62,756 nucleotides of DNA from Alphaproteobacteria bacterium (lineage in GTDB: Bacteria > Pseudomonadota > Alphaproteobacteria > Reyranellales > Reyranellaceae), in the NCBI GenBank assembly GCA_016869975.1, contig VGCZ01000028.1:1-62756 (forward strand). The letters run 5' to 3'. This document shows, piece by piece, positions 16,763 through 23,789 of this stretch (the first letter of the stretch is position 1; each line of letters starts with the position of its first letter). Under the pieces are notes generated by a model. The model had not been told where the DNA came from, ran no database searches, and saw nothing but the letters and a program-made list of their open reading frames with translations. Made by a program: the position numbers and the translations under genes.

Positions 16763-17392
16763 GTGTCCGACGACGCCAACGCGACCTTGCGCCAACGCCT
16801 GCGATCCCTCGACGCCCACTGGGCCTCGGAGTTCGACGAGCATCTCCTCGTCGCGACCGAGACCAGGCGGGCGCTGCGGCAGGATTTCGCGCGGCTGGTC
16901 GAGGTCTGCGCCCGCGCCTTCGCCGCCGGCAACAAGCTGATGATCTTCGGCAACGGCGGCAGCGCCGCCGACGCGCAGCACATCGCCACCGAGTTCTCAG
17001 TGCGCTATCGCGCCGACCGGCGCGCGCTGCCGGCGATGGCGCTGACCGCCGAAGGCGCCACGCTGACCGCTGTCGGCAACGATCTCGGCTTCGAGCGGAT
17101 CTTCGCGCGCCAGATCGAGGCGCTCGGCAGACCGGGCGATGTCGCCCTGGGCATCTCGACCTCCGGCCGCAGCCGCAACGTGCTGCTGGCGCTGTCGCAG
17201 GCGCGCAGCCAGGGCTTGATGCCGGTGGCGCTGGGCGGCGGCGATGGCGGCCAGTTGCGCGGGCTGGCCGATCCCTGCCTGGTCGTGCCGTCGCAGACCG
17301 TGGCACGCATCCAGGAAATGCATCTCGTCCTGGGCCAGATGCTGTGCGGCGCGGTCGAGATCGCGCTCGGGCTGGCGGGCGAGGAGCCATGA
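16763..17392 (+). CDS. gmhA: Sedoheptulose 7-phosphate isomerase GmhA (SIS domain)
   Basis: Cytosolic SIS-domain isomerase of 209 residues that converts sedoheptulose 7-phosphate to D-glycero-D-manno-heptose 7-phosphate, the first step of ADP-heptose synthesis for lipopolysaccharide core. Family motifs are FGNGGSAADAQHIATEF (about residue 60), TAVGNDLGFERIFARQI, GISTSGRSRNVL and a C-terminal RIQEMHLVLGQM helix with the metal/substrate Glu and His. GTG 16763 is the start. Its TGA overlaps the ATG of hldE in an ATGA junction, so the two consecutive pathway genes are translationally coupled. Confidence 0.92.
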   Translation: MSDDANATLRQRLRSLDAHWASEFDEHLLVATETRRALRQDFARLVEVCARAFAAGNKLMIFGNGGSAADAQHIATEFSVRYRADRRALPAMALTAEGATLTAVGNDLGFERIFARQIEALGRPGDVALGISTSGRSRNVLLALSQARSQGLMPVALGGGDGGQLRGLADPCLVVPSQTVARIQEMHLVLGQMLCGAVEIALGLAGEEP

Positions 17393-18858
17393 CCGATACC
17401 GACGCGCTCTTCGCCCGATTGCCGGCGCTGGGTTCCGCGCGCGTGCTGGTGGTCGGCGACGTGATGCTCGATCGCTACGTCTATGGCGCCGTCGAGCGCA
17501 TCTCGCCCGAAGCGCCGATCCCGGTGCTGCGCGTCGAACGCGAGAGCGCGATGCTGGGCGGCGCCGGCAATGTCGCGCGTAACCTGGCAGCGCTGGGCGC
17601 CAAGACGGTCTTCGCCACCGTGACCGGCGGCGATGCCGCCGGTCACGAGATCGCGGGCCTGCTGGGCGAGGAACGCACCATCGAGGCGCAGCTGGTGATC
17701 GAGCAGGGCCGCGTCAGCACGGTGAAGAACCGCTTCGTCGGCGGCGCGCAGCAATTGCTGCGGGCGGACCGCGAGCTGATGGCGCCGCTGTCGGCGATGG
17801 CGCGACAGAATCTGCGGGCCCGCGTCGGACCATCGCTGAGCGAGTGCGACGTCGTGGTCCTGTCAGACTATGGCAAGGGCGTGCTGGCCGAAGGCGTGGC
17901 CCGCGACATCATCGGCGCGGCGCGCGGCGCCGGTCGGCCGGTGATCGTCGACCCCAAAGGCCGCGACTACGGCGTCTATGCCGGCGCCACCTCGCTGACG
18001 CCCAACCGGCTTGAGCTGGCTGATGCCACCGGCATGCCCGCCGGCAACGACGGCGAGGTCGAGGCGGCCTCGCGCGCGCTGATCGCGCGTCTGGGACTCG
18101 ATCACGTGCTGGCGACGCGTGGCGCGCAGGGCCTGTCGCTGGTGCGCGCCGAGGGTCCCGCGCTGCACGTGCCGGCGCGGGCGGTCGAGGTGTTCGATGT
18201 CTCGGGCGCCGGCGACACGGTGATCGCCGCCTTCGCCGCGGCGCTGGGCGGCGGGTTGGCCGCCGAGGACGCCGCGTCGCTCGCCAATGTCGCGGCCGCG
18301 GTGGTCGTGGCCAAGCTGGGCACCGCGACCTGCTCGCTGGCCGAATTGGCGCGCGGGCTGCTGGGTGGTGGCGGCGCCGATCCGCATGCCTCGAAGGTCG
18401 CCGACCTGTCGCGCTTACGCGACGAGGTGGCGCGCTGGCGCCGCGCCGGGTTGAAGATCGGCTTCACCAACGGGTGCTTCGATCTATTGCATCCCGGCCA
18501 CGTCTCGCTGATGCGCCAGGCGCGCGCCGCTTGCGACCGGCTGGTCGTCGGTCTCAACAGCGACGACTCGGTGCGCCGGCTCAAGGGGACCGGCCGGCCG
18601 GTCAATGGCGAGACGGCACGCGCCGCGGTGCTGGCTTCGCTCGCCGACGTCGATCTGGTGACGGTTTTCGTCGAGGACACGCCACTCGCTCTGATCGAGG
18701 CCGTCCGGCCCGATGTGCTGGTCAAGGGCGCCGACTACACGCGCGAGACCGTGGTCGGCGCCGACCTTGTCGAAAGCTGGGGCGGCCGCGTCGTGCTGGC
18801 GCGACTGACGGAGGGCCACAGCACCACCGCGACGATCCGCCGCCTGGGCGGAGGCTGA
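17389..18858 (+). CDS. hldE: Bifunctional heptose 7-phosphate kinase / heptose 1-phosphate adenylyltransferase HldE
   Basis: Fusion enzyme of 489 residues catalysing two non-adjacent steps of ADP-D-glycero-D-manno-heptose synthesis. The N-terminal ribokinase-fold kinase (about 1-325) has GGAGNVARNLAALG and the anion-hole/base motif VSGAGDTVIAAF. The C-terminal nucleotidyltransferase (about 345-489) has FTNGCFDLLHPGHVSLM with the HxGH signature and VKGADYT. Both active sites look intact. The phosphatase GmhB that acts between the two steps and the epimerase HldD are not in the window. It is coupled to gmhA and ends two bases before the convergent mmcB gene. Confidence 0.94.
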   Translation: MTDTDALFARLPALGSARVLVVGDVMLDRYVYGAVERISPEAPIPVLRVERESAMLGGAGNVARNLAALGAKTVFATVTGGDAAGHEIAGLLGEERTIEAQLVIEQGRVSTVKNRFVGGAQQLLRADRELMAPLSAMARQNLRARVGPSLSECDVVVLSDYGKGVLAEGVARDIIGAARGAGRPVIVDPKGRDYGVYAGATSLTPNRLELADATGMPAGNDGEVEAASRALIARLGLDHVLATRGAQGLSLVRAEGPALHVPARAVEVFDVSGAGDTVIAAFAAALGGGLAAEDAASLANVAAAVVVAKLGTATCSLAELARGLLGGGGADPHASKVADLSRLRDEVARWRRAGLKIGFTNGCFDLLHPGHVSLMRQARAACDRLVVGLNSDDSVRRLKGTGRPVNGETARAAVLASLADVDLVTVFVEDTPLALIEAVRPDVLVKGADYTRETVVGADLVESWGGRVVLARLTEGHSTTATIRRLGGG

Positions 18859-18860
18859 AC

Positions 18861-19340
18861 TCAGGCGCCGTCGAGGGTGGAGAACGTTGGGTCCGCCAGG
18901 CGCTGCAAGCGCTCGCCGGCCAGTCGGGTCAAGCGCACCAGCAGCGATTTTCGCCGCGCCGCCGGCAGCCGGGTGGCTTCGACGGCGCGCGAATCGTCGC
19001 GCAGCAGCTCGGCCCCGAACGCATCGGCCAGGATCACACCCAACTCAGTTGGCAGCACCCCCGACGGAAAGGTCGGTGGCGTCGCGAAATAGAATCGATC
19101 GCACCAGCCGAGGTAGTCGCCCCATTTCGTGTCGACGCGGAAATCCTCGAGGCTGGACTTCACCTCCACGATGACGATTTCGGCGGCTTCGCCCACGGCC
19201 ACGATATCGGCCCGCCGGCCATCGGCCAGCGGCACTTCGACAATCGGCGATAGCCCGCGCTGGCGCAGCCAGCGCGCGGCGCCGCGTGTCACCGCCTGGG
19301 TGATCTCGGGTCGATATTGTGGTTCGTCTCTCAATGCCAC
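18861..19340 (-). CDS. mmcB: MmcB-family DNA repair protein
   Basis: Protein of 159 residues with a PD-(D/E)xK nuclease-like core: DIVAVGEAAEIVIVEVKSSL (about residue 45), giving the D...E-x-K arrangement, then DTKWGDYLGWCDRFYFATP. MmcB in Caulobacter is a damage-inducible alphaproteobacterial protein involved in mutagenic repair. All expected acidic and Lys residues are present. I found no convincing alphaproteobacterial LexA box (GTTC-N7-GTTC) in the 113 bp before its start, so SOS control is not shown. It shares that spacer, divergently, with a small secreted peptide gene. Confidence 0.85.
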   Translation of the reverse strand: MALRDEPQYRPEITQAVTRGAARWLRQRGLSPIVEVPLADGRRADIVAVGEAAEIVIVEVKSSLEDFRVDTKWGDYLGWCDRFYFATPPTFPSGVLPTELGVILADAFGAELLRDDSRAVEATRLPAARRKSLLVRLTRLAGERLQRLADPTFSTLDGA

Positions 19341-19415
19341 TGACTTGTCAATTATTCATCAGGAACATGAGAAGGCTCGGCTGGTCAAACTGCATTCGAC
19401 CTGATATAGAGTGTC

Positions 19416-19421
19416 TATAAT
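19416..19421 (+). promoter_or_regulatory. Candidate -10 box of the small peptide gene
   Basis: A perfect TATAAT lies in an AT-rich island 33 bases before the ATG of the 74-residue peptide. The only -35-like element is a weak TTCGAC at a short 15-base spacing. Given the very GC-rich surroundings, the -10 is noticeable but not proof of a promoter. Confidence 0.4.
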
Positions 19422-19453
19422 TCCAAATCTTAAAGTTCTGGGGATTGGCATTT

Positions 19454-19678
19454 ATGCATAAGGCTCCCGAAAAAGTTGAAGCTACCGCGCCGTCGCCGCG
19501 CGAAGATTCCACCGTGTCTCGTCGTCGCGCGCTCGCCAAGCTTGGTCTTGCCGCTGGCGTCGCCTACTCGACGCCGACTCTGTTGCAGCTCGATCGCCGC
19601 GCGCTCGCCGCGTCGACGCCGTGCCCGCCGCCTGGCCAGAAGGGCGTGTTCCGTCCGCCGACCTGTCCCAACAAATAG
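19454..19678 (+). CDS. Small twin-arginine-like signal peptide protein, unknown function
   Basis: A 74-residue product. A polar N-terminus of about 24 residues is followed by SRRRALAKLGLAAGVAYSTP, a twin-arginine motif with a hydrophobic stretch. An A-x-A-like site (RRALAAS) then precedes a short mature tail containing two Cys and many Pro (TPCPPPGQKG, PPTCPNK). GGGGA sits nine bases before ATG 19454, and a TATAAT lies upstream. The mature part would be only about 20 residues, so this is either a very small exported peptide or a precursor whose tail is modified. It lies near the PqqD-like/HprK-like genes, but no direct link is shown. I do not recognise a named family. Confidence 0.6.
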   Translation: MHKAPEKVEATAPSPREDSTVSRRRALAKLGLAAGVAYSTPTLLQLDRRALAASTPCPPPGQKGVFRPPTCPNK

Positions 19679-19681
19679 CCT

Positions 19682-20302
19682 TTAGCGCCGCTTGACCCAG
19701 CGAACCGGACTCGCCCATTCGAGCCGGACGTTGATGATCGGGTCGGCGACAAACGACATCAGCAAGTAGGTATTGCGTCCGCCGCCCTGGGCGACGCGCT
19801 TCACCAGGGTTGGTCCGTTGACCAGCTTCACGACGCAGTCGCGCCCGATGCACGCCGTCGGGTCGACCCCGCCCAACCCCGGATCGCGGCCGTAGAAAAG
19901 GATGTCGCCGTCGGCATAGGTTGGCAGCATGACATCGCCACGGACCTTCACCGCGACCATGTAGAGGCCGGAATCCGGTGGCGCTTCGACCTCCTCGGCG
20001 CCGCTTCCCCCCGGTTGATCGGCGGCCGCCGTCACCTCGCCACCAGCTCCGACATGGCCGGAGACCGGGATCAGCCGCCGGCCGACTCGGATCTCGCCAT
20101 AGCGGAACACTGCGGTTGGCACCCCCGCCATGTCCGACAGGACGTCGAGCATCTTGTCGTCGGGTGTGAAGGCGCCCTTCTCCCAGCGATGCACGGTGGG
20201 CTGGGTGACCCCCAACTTGGCGGCGAATTCCTGCTGGGTCAGGCCCTTCTGCTTGCGCAGGCCTTTGATGCGATGACCCAGCTCCCAGAACGGCTCGCGC
20301 AT
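19682..20302 (-). CDS. XRE-HTH / S24-fold transcriptional regulator lacking the catalytic serine
   Basis: Regulator of 206 residues. A Cro/CI helix-turn-helix covers residues 10-60 (GLTQQEFAAKLGVTQPTVHRW). A LexA/CI-like S24 domain covers about 78-206. The conserved nucleophile position in the VRGDSM-type motif is Val124 (VRGDVMLPTY), while Lys159 in CVVKL remains, so RecA-stimulated self-cleavage is not expected. ATG 20302 follows TTGAGG directly; an open frame reaches a TTG at 20350. An imperfect inverted repeat 30-54 bases upstream of the start is a candidate autoregulatory site. The gene ends three bases after the convergent small peptide gene. Confidence 0.82.
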   Translation of the reverse strand: MREPFWELGHRIKGLRKQKGLTQQEFAAKLGVTQPTVHRWEKGAFTPDDKMLDVLSDMAGVPTAVFRYGEIRVGRRLIPVSGHVGAGGEVTAAADQPGGSGAEEVEAPPDSGLYMVAVKVRGDVMLPTYADGDILFYGRDPGLGGVDPTACIGRDCVVKLVNGPTLVKRVAQGGGRNTYLLMSFVADPIINVRLEWASPVRWVKRR

Positions 20303-20331
20303 CCTCAAGCCCACGATTGCCAAAGCGGCGC

Positions 20332-20356
20332 GTATATTATGGATCGGCAATAATAC
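20332..20356. promoter_or_regulatory. Imperfect inverted repeat upstream of the S24-like regulator
   Basis: GTATATTATG (20332-20341) and AATAATAC (20349-20356) flank GATCGGC. The arms match apart from a one-base offset and lie in an AT-rich stretch immediately before the regulator start. This is typical for a self-bound XRE operator; binding is inferred. Confidence 0.45.
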
Positions 20357-20374
20357 AAGTCAAGAATACGCCGG

Positions 20375-21589
20375 TCACGGCACCTTGGACGGTGGGCGTA
20401 ACGGCGGCGCCTCGTCGTCGACGCTTAAGGGGCGCTCGGGCTTGGAGATGAAGGACAAAGCGGCATGCTCGCCGCGCTGGACCTGGTCTTGGGTTAGCTT
20501 CTCGGCAGCGCGTGCGCGCACCTTGGCAGCGTTACTGTGGCCTTGCCGTTCGGCCAGCGCCAGCCACCGGTAGCCCTCGACAGGATCGGTGGTGCCGGCG
20601 ACACCGCCGCTTAACCAGATGCCCAGCACGTATTGCGCATCGGCGAAGCCTTGCTCGGCGGCACGGCGATACCAGCGCTGCGCGGTGGGGAAATCGCGCT
20701 CCACGCCGGCTCCGGCGAAATAGCAATTGCCGAGCTTGGCCTGGGCCATTGCCACGCCGGCCTCGGCGGCGCGCAGGTACCAGGCGGCGGCGTTCCTCGC
20801 GGCTTCCTCCTGCTGCCTGCCCGTGCGGCCCATGGCGGATTGGCCGAACAGATCGCCCATCAGCAAAGCGGCCTCCGGATAGCCCTGGTCGGCGGCGTGG
20901 CGCAGCCAGAACTCGGCGCGCGCGCGGTCGCGGCCGACGCCGCGGCCTTCCAGCAGCATGGCGCCGTAGCGCACAGCCGCCGGCACATGGCCCGCCTTAG
21001 CGGCGCCGAGATAGAGCGCCGCGATCTCGCTCCAGCGCTGCGCGGCCTGCGGCGAGGTCTCCAGCGCGCGCGCCCAGGCATAGGTGCCGTATGGGTCGCC
21101 CGCCTTTGAGGCGCGTTCGTACCAGGTCAGCGCCTGCGCCGGATCGCGTGGCACGCCGCGGCCGGCGGCATGCATCAGGCCAAGATTGTAGGCGGCGCGG
21201 GCGATGCCGCCATCGGCCGCCTCGCGGAAGAGCCGCACGGCCTCGGTGTCGTCGCGATTGGTGCCGACGCCGGTCAGGTACTGGAAGGCCAGTGCGTACT
21301 TGGCGCGCGTGTTGCCGGCGAAAGCGGCGCGGCGCAGCAGGATCATACCTTCGCCGACGCTGTCGTCGCCGCCGCGCTGTATCAGGATGGTGCCCAACCA
21401 CGCGGCCGCTTCGTCGTTGTCGACCGCCAGTTCGCGCAGCAATGGCTCGGCGGTGGCGAGGTCGCCCTTTTGTGCAGCGGCGACCGCTTTCTCCAGGTCG
21501 ATCGCCCTGTCCTGCGCCGATGCCGCCGGCGCGGCGAGCGCCAGCAGCCAGGTCAATGCCAGCGCGCGGGAAAGTCGGCGAAGGGCCAT
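20375..21589 (-). CDS. Secreted Sel1/TPR-like repeat protein
   Basis: Protein of 404 residues. A signal peptide (about 1-24, ALTWLLALAAPAASA) precedes a series of Sel1-type repeats of about 36 residues, for example ARAAYNLGLMHAAGRGVPRD, AAVRYGAMLLEGRGVGRD, AQAKLGNCYFAGAGVERD and AQYVLGIWLSGGV. Such repeats form helical scaffolds for protein-protein contacts, usually in the periplasm or at the envelope. The C-terminus is Pro-rich. ATG 21589 overlaps the stop of the upstream Sel1-like gene by one base, so the two are translationally coupled. The binding partner is unknown. Confidence 0.82.
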   Translation of the reverse strand: MALRRLSRALALTWLLALAAPAASAQDRAIDLEKAVAAAQKGDLATAEPLLRELAVDNDEAAAWLGTILIQRGGDDSVGEGMILLRRAAFAGNTRAKYALAFQYLTGVGTNRDDTEAVRLFREAADGGIARAAYNLGLMHAAGRGVPRDPAQALTWYERASKAGDPYGTYAWARALETSPQAAQRWSEIAALYLGAAKAGHVPAAVRYGAMLLEGRGVGRDRARAEFWLRHAADQGYPEAALLMGDLFGQSAMGRTGRQQEEAARNAAAWYLRAAEAGVAMAQAKLGNCYFAGAGVERDFPTAQRWYRRAAEQGFADAQYVLGIWLSGGVAGTTDPVEGYRWLALAERQGHSNAAKVRARAAEKLTQDQVQRGEHAALSFISKPERPLSVDDEAPPLRPPSKVP

Positions 21590-22236
21590 CAGCGACGCGG
21601 CGCGAACTTGTCGGCGGCAGCCTTGGCGCGCTCGATCTGGTCGGGAGTCATGTCCTTGGCCATGGCGGCGAGGAACTGGCCGGCCTCGGGTACGCCGCGC
21701 CGCGACGCCAGCGCCGTCCACTTGTAGGCCTCGACCATGTCCTTGGTCACACCGGCGCCGTCGGCATAGGTAATGCCGTAAAACAGCATCGAGCGGGCGA
21801 AGCCGCGCTCCGCCGAATCCTTGATCAGCGGGATCGCCTTCTTGAGGTCGAAGAGCTTGGATTCCTTGTTGCCGTAGACCTCGGCGCCGAGAAGGAACTG
21901 CGCGCGCGGATCGCGGTTCATCGCCTTCGGTGCGAGGAACTTCTCCGCGCCCGCCCAGTCCTTGGCCTTGATGGCGTCGAAAGCCGGTTGCATGTCGTTG
22001 ACGAGCTGCGGCTTGCCGGACTTTCCGGGTTCTTGCTTGCCCGGCTCCTGCTTTCCGGTATCCGTCGGCGGCGTGGTGGGCATCGGCGCCGTGGTGACGG
22101 GCGGTGCCGAAGGCTTCGGGCTGGGTGTGGCCGGCGGGGGCGAGGTGCCGAAGCCCTGGGCCATCGCCGACGATGGCGCAAGGGTCAGCGCGATTGTCAT
22201 CGCCAGACTTGCGCCGAGTATCCGTTGAGCTGCCAT
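21589..22236 (-). CDS. Secreted Pro-rich protein with Sel1-like repeats
   Basis: Protein of 215 residues. A signal peptide (about 1-27, ending APSSAMAQ) is followed by a Pro/Thr/Lys-rich low-complexity linker (about 30-75) with a tandem KQEPG repeat (GKQEPGKQEPGKSGK), then a C-terminal Sel1-like region including FARSMLFYGITYADGAGVTKD and AYKWTALASRRGVPEAGQFL. It is probably periplasmic and was likely paired by duplication with the larger downstream Sel1 protein, with which it overlaps by one base. No enzymatic motif is seen. Confidence 0.78.
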   Translation of the reverse strand: MAAQRILGASLAMTIALTLAPSSAMAQGFGTSPPPATPSPKPSAPPVTTAPMPTTPPTDTGKQEPGKQEPGKSGKPQLVNDMQPAFDAIKAKDWAGAEKFLAPKAMNRDPRAQFLLGAEVYGNKESKLFDLKKAIPLIKDSAERGFARSMLFYGITYADGAGVTKDMVEAYKWTALASRRGVPEAGQFLAAMAKDMTPDQIERAKAAADKFAPRR

Positions 22237-22379
22237 GTCTCCCCTGCGGCTCGTCCGAGGTTCGCGAGCGGTCTTGCTGCTAGCTGGTCAACATGGCGGA
22301 AAGGCGGCGTGGTATCAATCGCTTGACCCGCACCGGCGCGCGGGCACAGTGGCGCGGGGCGCATACAAACGAGGGCACC

Positions 22380-23081
22380 ATGGCCGTCGAACCGCGATCG
22401 AAGCTGCGGGTATGGGATCTGCCGACGCGACTGTTCCACTGGGCCTTGGTGATGCTGGTGGTGTTCCAGGTGCTGACCGCGGAACTTGGCCCGAGCTGGG
22501 ACAAGGAGGGCTGGTACAGGCTGCATTTCTGGTGCGGCTACGCCATTCTCGCCCTGCTTCTGTTTCGCATCGCCTGGGGCTTCGTCGGCAGTACGACGGC
22601 GCGCTTCGGTCATTTCGTGAAGGGGCCCGGTGCCGGCCTCGCCTACGCCCGCAGCCTGTTGGGGCCCAAGGGGGCGCCGGACATCGGCCATAACCCCGTC
22701 GGCGGCTGGATGGTGGTGGCGCTGATCCTGGGCTTGCTGGTGCAGATCATAACCGGCCTATTCGCCACCGACACCGACATGGGCTACTCCGCCGGTCCGT
22801 TGGCGAAGTTCGCCGGCGATGCGTTGGGTAGACGCATGACCACGCTGCACAGCTACTGGATCAACCTGCTCTATGTGATGGTGGCGCTGCACGTCAGCGC
22901 CTCGTTGTTCTATCTCGTGGTCAAGCGCGAGAACCTGATCGGCCCGATGTTCAGCGGCGACAAGCTGGTGCCGGCGGGTATGGTCGCGCCGGGCCTGCGC
23001 TTCGTCAGCGTGCGGCTCGCCTTGTCGCTGCTGATCGCCGCCGCCTGCGTCGTCTATCTGATCGTGCGCATCGGCGGCTGA
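22380..23081 (+). CDS. Cytochrome b561-type membrane haem protein
   Basis: Four-helix inner-membrane dihaem protein of 233 residues, PF01292 type. Candidate axial histidines are His20 (RLFHWAL), His49 (RLHFWCG), His157 (TLHSYW) and His171 (VALHVSA). The family passes electrons between quinol and small c-type cytochromes or dehydrogenases. GAGGG precedes ATG 22380. The adjacent convergent gene encodes cytochrome c', a frequent genomic partner. A shared hairpin terminator separates the two. Confidence 0.88.
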   Translation: MAVEPRSKLRVWDLPTRLFHWALVMLVVFQVLTAELGPSWDKEGWYRLHFWCGYAILALLLFRIAWGFVGSTTARFGHFVKGPGAGLAYARSLLGPKGAPDIGHNPVGGWMVVALILGLLVQIITGLFATDTDMGYSAGPLAKFAGDALGRRMTTLHSYWINLLYVMVALHVSASLFYLVVKRENLIGPMFSGDKLVPAGMVAPGLRFVSVRLALSLLIAAACVVYLIVRIGG

Positions 23082-23087
23082 ACGCGA

Positions 23088-23114
23088 AACGGCCGGTCGC
23101 GAGGACCGGCCGTT
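23088..23114. terminator. Bidirectional terminator between cytochrome b561 and cytochrome c' genes
   Basis: A perfect 11-bp stem AACGGCCGGTC/GACCGGCCGTT (23088-23098 and 23104-23114) with a 5-base loop lies between two convergent genes. The A/T ends can serve either strand. Confidence 0.75.
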
Positions 23115-23144
23115 CGTGTGTCGGTAGTGTGTGATCGCGCGTGG

Positions 23145-23588
23145 TTACTTCGCGCGGTACTTGTCGTGGCAAGCGCCGCAGGTCTTGCCGGTGGCGCCGA
23201 AGGCCGCAGTGAGCGTCTCCAGGTTGCCCGATCCCGCCGCGGTAGCCAGCGCATCGGCGGCGGCTGCCTCTGCCTTGCCGGCCGCCTCGTATCCGGCCAT
23301 GTCGGTCCAGATCGCGGGCAGCGCCTTGGTCTCGCCCTTGTCCGAGCCCTTCGGATAGAGCTTGAGGTGCGCAACTGAGAGTTCCTTGAGCTTCGCCGCG
23401 TGCGCAACCGCACCCGCCGTCGGTCCCTTGGCGTCGATGATGCCCTTGATGGCCTTCATCGCCGCACCGGCCTGCTTGCGGTTGTCCTTGCGGGCCGCGA
23501 TCGGATCGGTCGCCTGCGCCAGCACAGAGCCGACCAAAGCGCCCGAGAGGGCGAGGCCGATAGCGCCGACGATCAGTCCCTTACGCAT
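23145..23588 (-). CDS. Cytochrome c' / c556 (class II cytochrome c)
   Basis: Periplasmic four-helix-bundle haem protein of 147 residues. A Sec signal peptide covers about residues 1-24 (ending GSVLAQA), and the class II arrangement places a single CxxCH haem site near the C-terminus (C137-C140-H141, TCGACHDKYR). The N-terminal axial Met of c556 types cannot be assigned with certainty, because Met44 in AGAAMKAI is the only good candidate. Such proteins bind NO or act in electron transfer. It is convergent with the b561 gene. Confidence 0.88.
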   Translation of the reverse strand: MRKGLIVGAIGLALSGALVGSVLAQATDPIAARKDNRKQAGAAMKAIKGIIDAKGPTAGAVAHAAKLKELSVAHLKLYPKGSDKGETKALPAIWTDMAGYEAAGKAEAAAADALATAAGSGNLETLTAAFGATGKTCGACHDKYRAK

Positions 23589-23789
23589 GGTGGATCCTTT
23601 CCTGGTGTCCCCCGACGGTTTGCCTCCCGCGTCTGATCGTCCGCCGCCCGATCAGACACATTAACCCTACACGATTAAACACCATTCACACGCGAGTCTT
23701 CCGCAGAAATTTTTCATTGTGGTTACGGAACGGTGCCCGCTCCACTGCCCGGCTCTTGAACGCCTCGTCCGACTGTTGTGAGGTGTGGC

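Noticed and set aside
19341-19453. LexA box controlling mmcB
   Set aside because: A GAAC occurs, but no second half-site at the 7-base spacing used in alphaproteobacteria.
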